From contig JACSVZ010000014.1 in assembly GCA_014706295.1 (NCBI GenBank), positions 73,318,435 to 73,382,434 on the forward strand: a stretch of 64,000 nt of DNA, written 5' to 3'. Below the pieces are notes generated by a model. The model saw only the letters and a program-made list of their open reading frames with translations. It was not told the DNA's origin and did not search any database. The position numbers were made by a program, and so were the translations under genes. Positions 62,910 to 64,000 of the stretch are shown here, piece by piece; positions within the stretch are counted from its first letter, which is position 1, and each line of letters begins with the position of its first letter. The DNA comes from Lycocorax pyrrhopterus obiensis (taxonomy: Eukaryota > Chordata > Aves > Passeriformes > Paradisaeidae).

Positions 62910-63913
62910 GTAAGTAAATATTACAAATATATTTGACATCTTCTTGTATTTAGGGAAGTACCTTCACAGCAGGCCCAGCACTGCCATAATATAAAGGTTG
63001 TTCTGGGGTCCTACATGAACAGCAATGTCTGGTATTTCTCCAGAAGGCAGAAAATTCTCATTTTCGTTCAGGGATCATTGGTTTAAACATGTCCATTTTT
63101 AACACTTGCAGGTGGACAAGGTAGGTCTGGCTTGCCCTGTTAAACAGTTTTTTCTGGTTTTCTCACTTTGGGCTTTTTAATTCTATTAGTGAAACTCTTC
63201 CTCAGTTTTCTTTTGCATGTACTTGATTAAAATGGATATTTCTTAACTGATAGCCAAAGTCTTTTCGGTCCCTGAAATCAATTGGCAAGTCCAATAATAG
63301 ATTTATTTGTAACAATCATTTGGCTGACAAGTTGTCTGTAGAGAAATTTGTGTTTGTCAGTACAGTTGCTCTTCCCACAACAGCACTGGCCTGTGTTCCT
63401 TTGGACAGAGTAACTGCAAAGGCTGTAACAGAGAAGAAAACCAGATTATTCACAGGATTTCTCCAGGACACTGTCCTTTAAAAAAACATAAATAAAAAAA
63501 ATGCAAATAAATACCAGTATCTTCTAAGGTGAAAGATGTGGTAGCTTCTTTTCCTTTTATGATCAAGATTTTAATCAAAATTAGGTATCTCTAACAACAT
63601 ACAAATTCAGTTCAAGCTTGGCTGACTTTGAAGTCCTGCTGACTGAAATGCAAGTATGTGCTGCCTAAGTTCATTAACCTTATAAACTACATTGCCTTAA
63701 TAGTCTTATACCTTAACATTTTAATACTTTAATATTTTTATAGTTAATATTTTAAAATTGCTGAAGAGAGGTGTTTATTTTGACAACAGAGGTGTTTCCC
63801 CCCATGATCTTAGCTGCATCTCTAGTTACTGTAATTACATGAGCACTAACCTGGAGCTGCCTGCAGCCCCTCCCAGCGCAGAGGGAATCACAGCTTTTCT
63901 GTTGATGTTGCAG
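62910..63913 (+). other. SSBP2: SSBP2 intron f-g (1.0 kb)
   Basis: GT-AG intron with nothing recognised inside apart from A-rich runs near 63480-63515. Confidence 0.92.
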
Positions 63914-63949
63914 ATACCTTATTCCTCGGCATCTCCTGGGAACTATGTG
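63914..63949 (+). CDS. SSBP2: SSBP2 coding exon g (12 codons)
   Basis: The acceptor is TTGATGTTGCAG (AG at 63912-63913) and the strong donor GTGAGT starts at 63950. 36 bp, phase 0 at both ends. It encodes IPYSSASPGNYV, about residues 230-241, following NANS of exon f. In the family it is followed by a Gly/Pro-rich segment (GPPGGGG), which must lie beyond the window. A microexon-sized, in-frame skippable exon. SASPGNYV rather than SSSPGTYV fits SSBP2. Confidence 0.96.
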
Positions 63950-64000
63950 GTGAGTACCTGTGTTTGTGTGTTTGTGGACATCACATCTCACTCAGGCAGA
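63950..64000 (+). other. SSBP2: Start of next SSBP2 intron
   Basis: Begins with the donor GTGAGT after exon g and contains TG-rich sequence (TGTGTTTGTGTGTTTGTGG). Truncated by the window end. Confidence 0.9.

Larger units (their letters stand above)
42224..63949 (+). other. SSBP2: SSBP2 gene, internal part (7 exons, 6 introns)
   Basis: This span holds seven GT-AG-bounded exons that join in frame. They code for the Pro/Gly/Met-rich middle of a single-stranded DNA binding protein of the SSBP/SSDP family. Known for the family: SSBP proteins are nuclear, bind LDB1 through an N-terminal LisH/LUFS region, protect LDB1 from degradation, and act in LDB1-LIM-homeodomain transcription complexes. The middle part is intrinsically disordered. 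Seen here: exon lengths 90, 60, 67, 71, 68, 49 and 36 bp, with junction phases 0, 0, 1, 0, 2, 0 and 0. SSBP2 is chosen over SSBP3/4 from the wording of the third to fifth exons. The start codon and LisH exons are not in the window, and neither are the 3' exons after the donor at 63950. In birds this region of human 5q14 corresponds to chromosome Z (established synteny, not tested here). Confidence 0.95.

Noticed and set aside
1..64000. CRISPR arrays, bacterial operons, tRNA or rRNA genes, prophage
   Set aside because: Nothing resembling these was seen; the GT-AG exons and CR1 repeats show a bird nuclear genome.

Overview
The window looks like vertebrate, specifically avian, nuclear DNA. Three things point to this: small coding exons bounded by GT-AG introns, AT-rich non-coding sequence between them, and repeats that are almost all CR1 (chicken repeat 1) LINE fragments. 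The wording of the CR1 3' ends resembles passerine copies as I remember them, so a songbird is likely (inference). There is no prokaryotic gene content: no operons, rRNA, tRNA or CRISPR that I can recognise.

The only protein-coding gene I can support is SSBP2 (single-stranded DNA binding protein 2, a partner of LDB1), read on the + strand. Seven consecutive internal exons are present: 42224-42313, 54493-54552, 56236-56302, 56510-56580, 58721-58788, 62861-62909 and 63914-63949. Joined, they encode about 147 residues of the proline/glycine/methionine-rich middle of the protein, roughly residues 95-241 of about 361 by my recollection of the human protein. Wording such as [15 protein letters not shown] and [13 protein letters not shown] separates it from the paralogues SSBP3 and SSBP4. 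The N-terminal LisH/LUFS exons lie upstream of the window and the C-terminal exons lie downstream.

Layout: 1-42223 is non-coding and is best read as a very long intron before the first visible exon. It holds CR1 pieces near 7.7, 13.6-14.7 and 18.3 kb, two small CpG-rich patches (about 5.39-5.47 and 36.17-36.56 kb), simple repeats, and a protein-like decayed reading frame on the minus strand at 22.5-23.0 kb. The next intron, 42314-54492, holds a 29-bp-arm hairpin at 47.0-47.1 kb, a CR1 fragment and a T/G-rich tract. From 54.5 kb to the end the exons are denser. The introns there carry two very short CR1 tails, a (CCT)n polypyrimidine tract and CAT repeats.

I did not find a new multi-gene system. 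The items most worth checking are: a candidate in-frame alternative 3' splice site adding 8 codons in front of the exon at 58721; a 16-G run 53 bp upstream of the first visible exon; the hairpin at 47.0 kb; and the unidentified protein-like frame at 22.5 kb. Most of the other long reading frames are low-complexity or chance frames.
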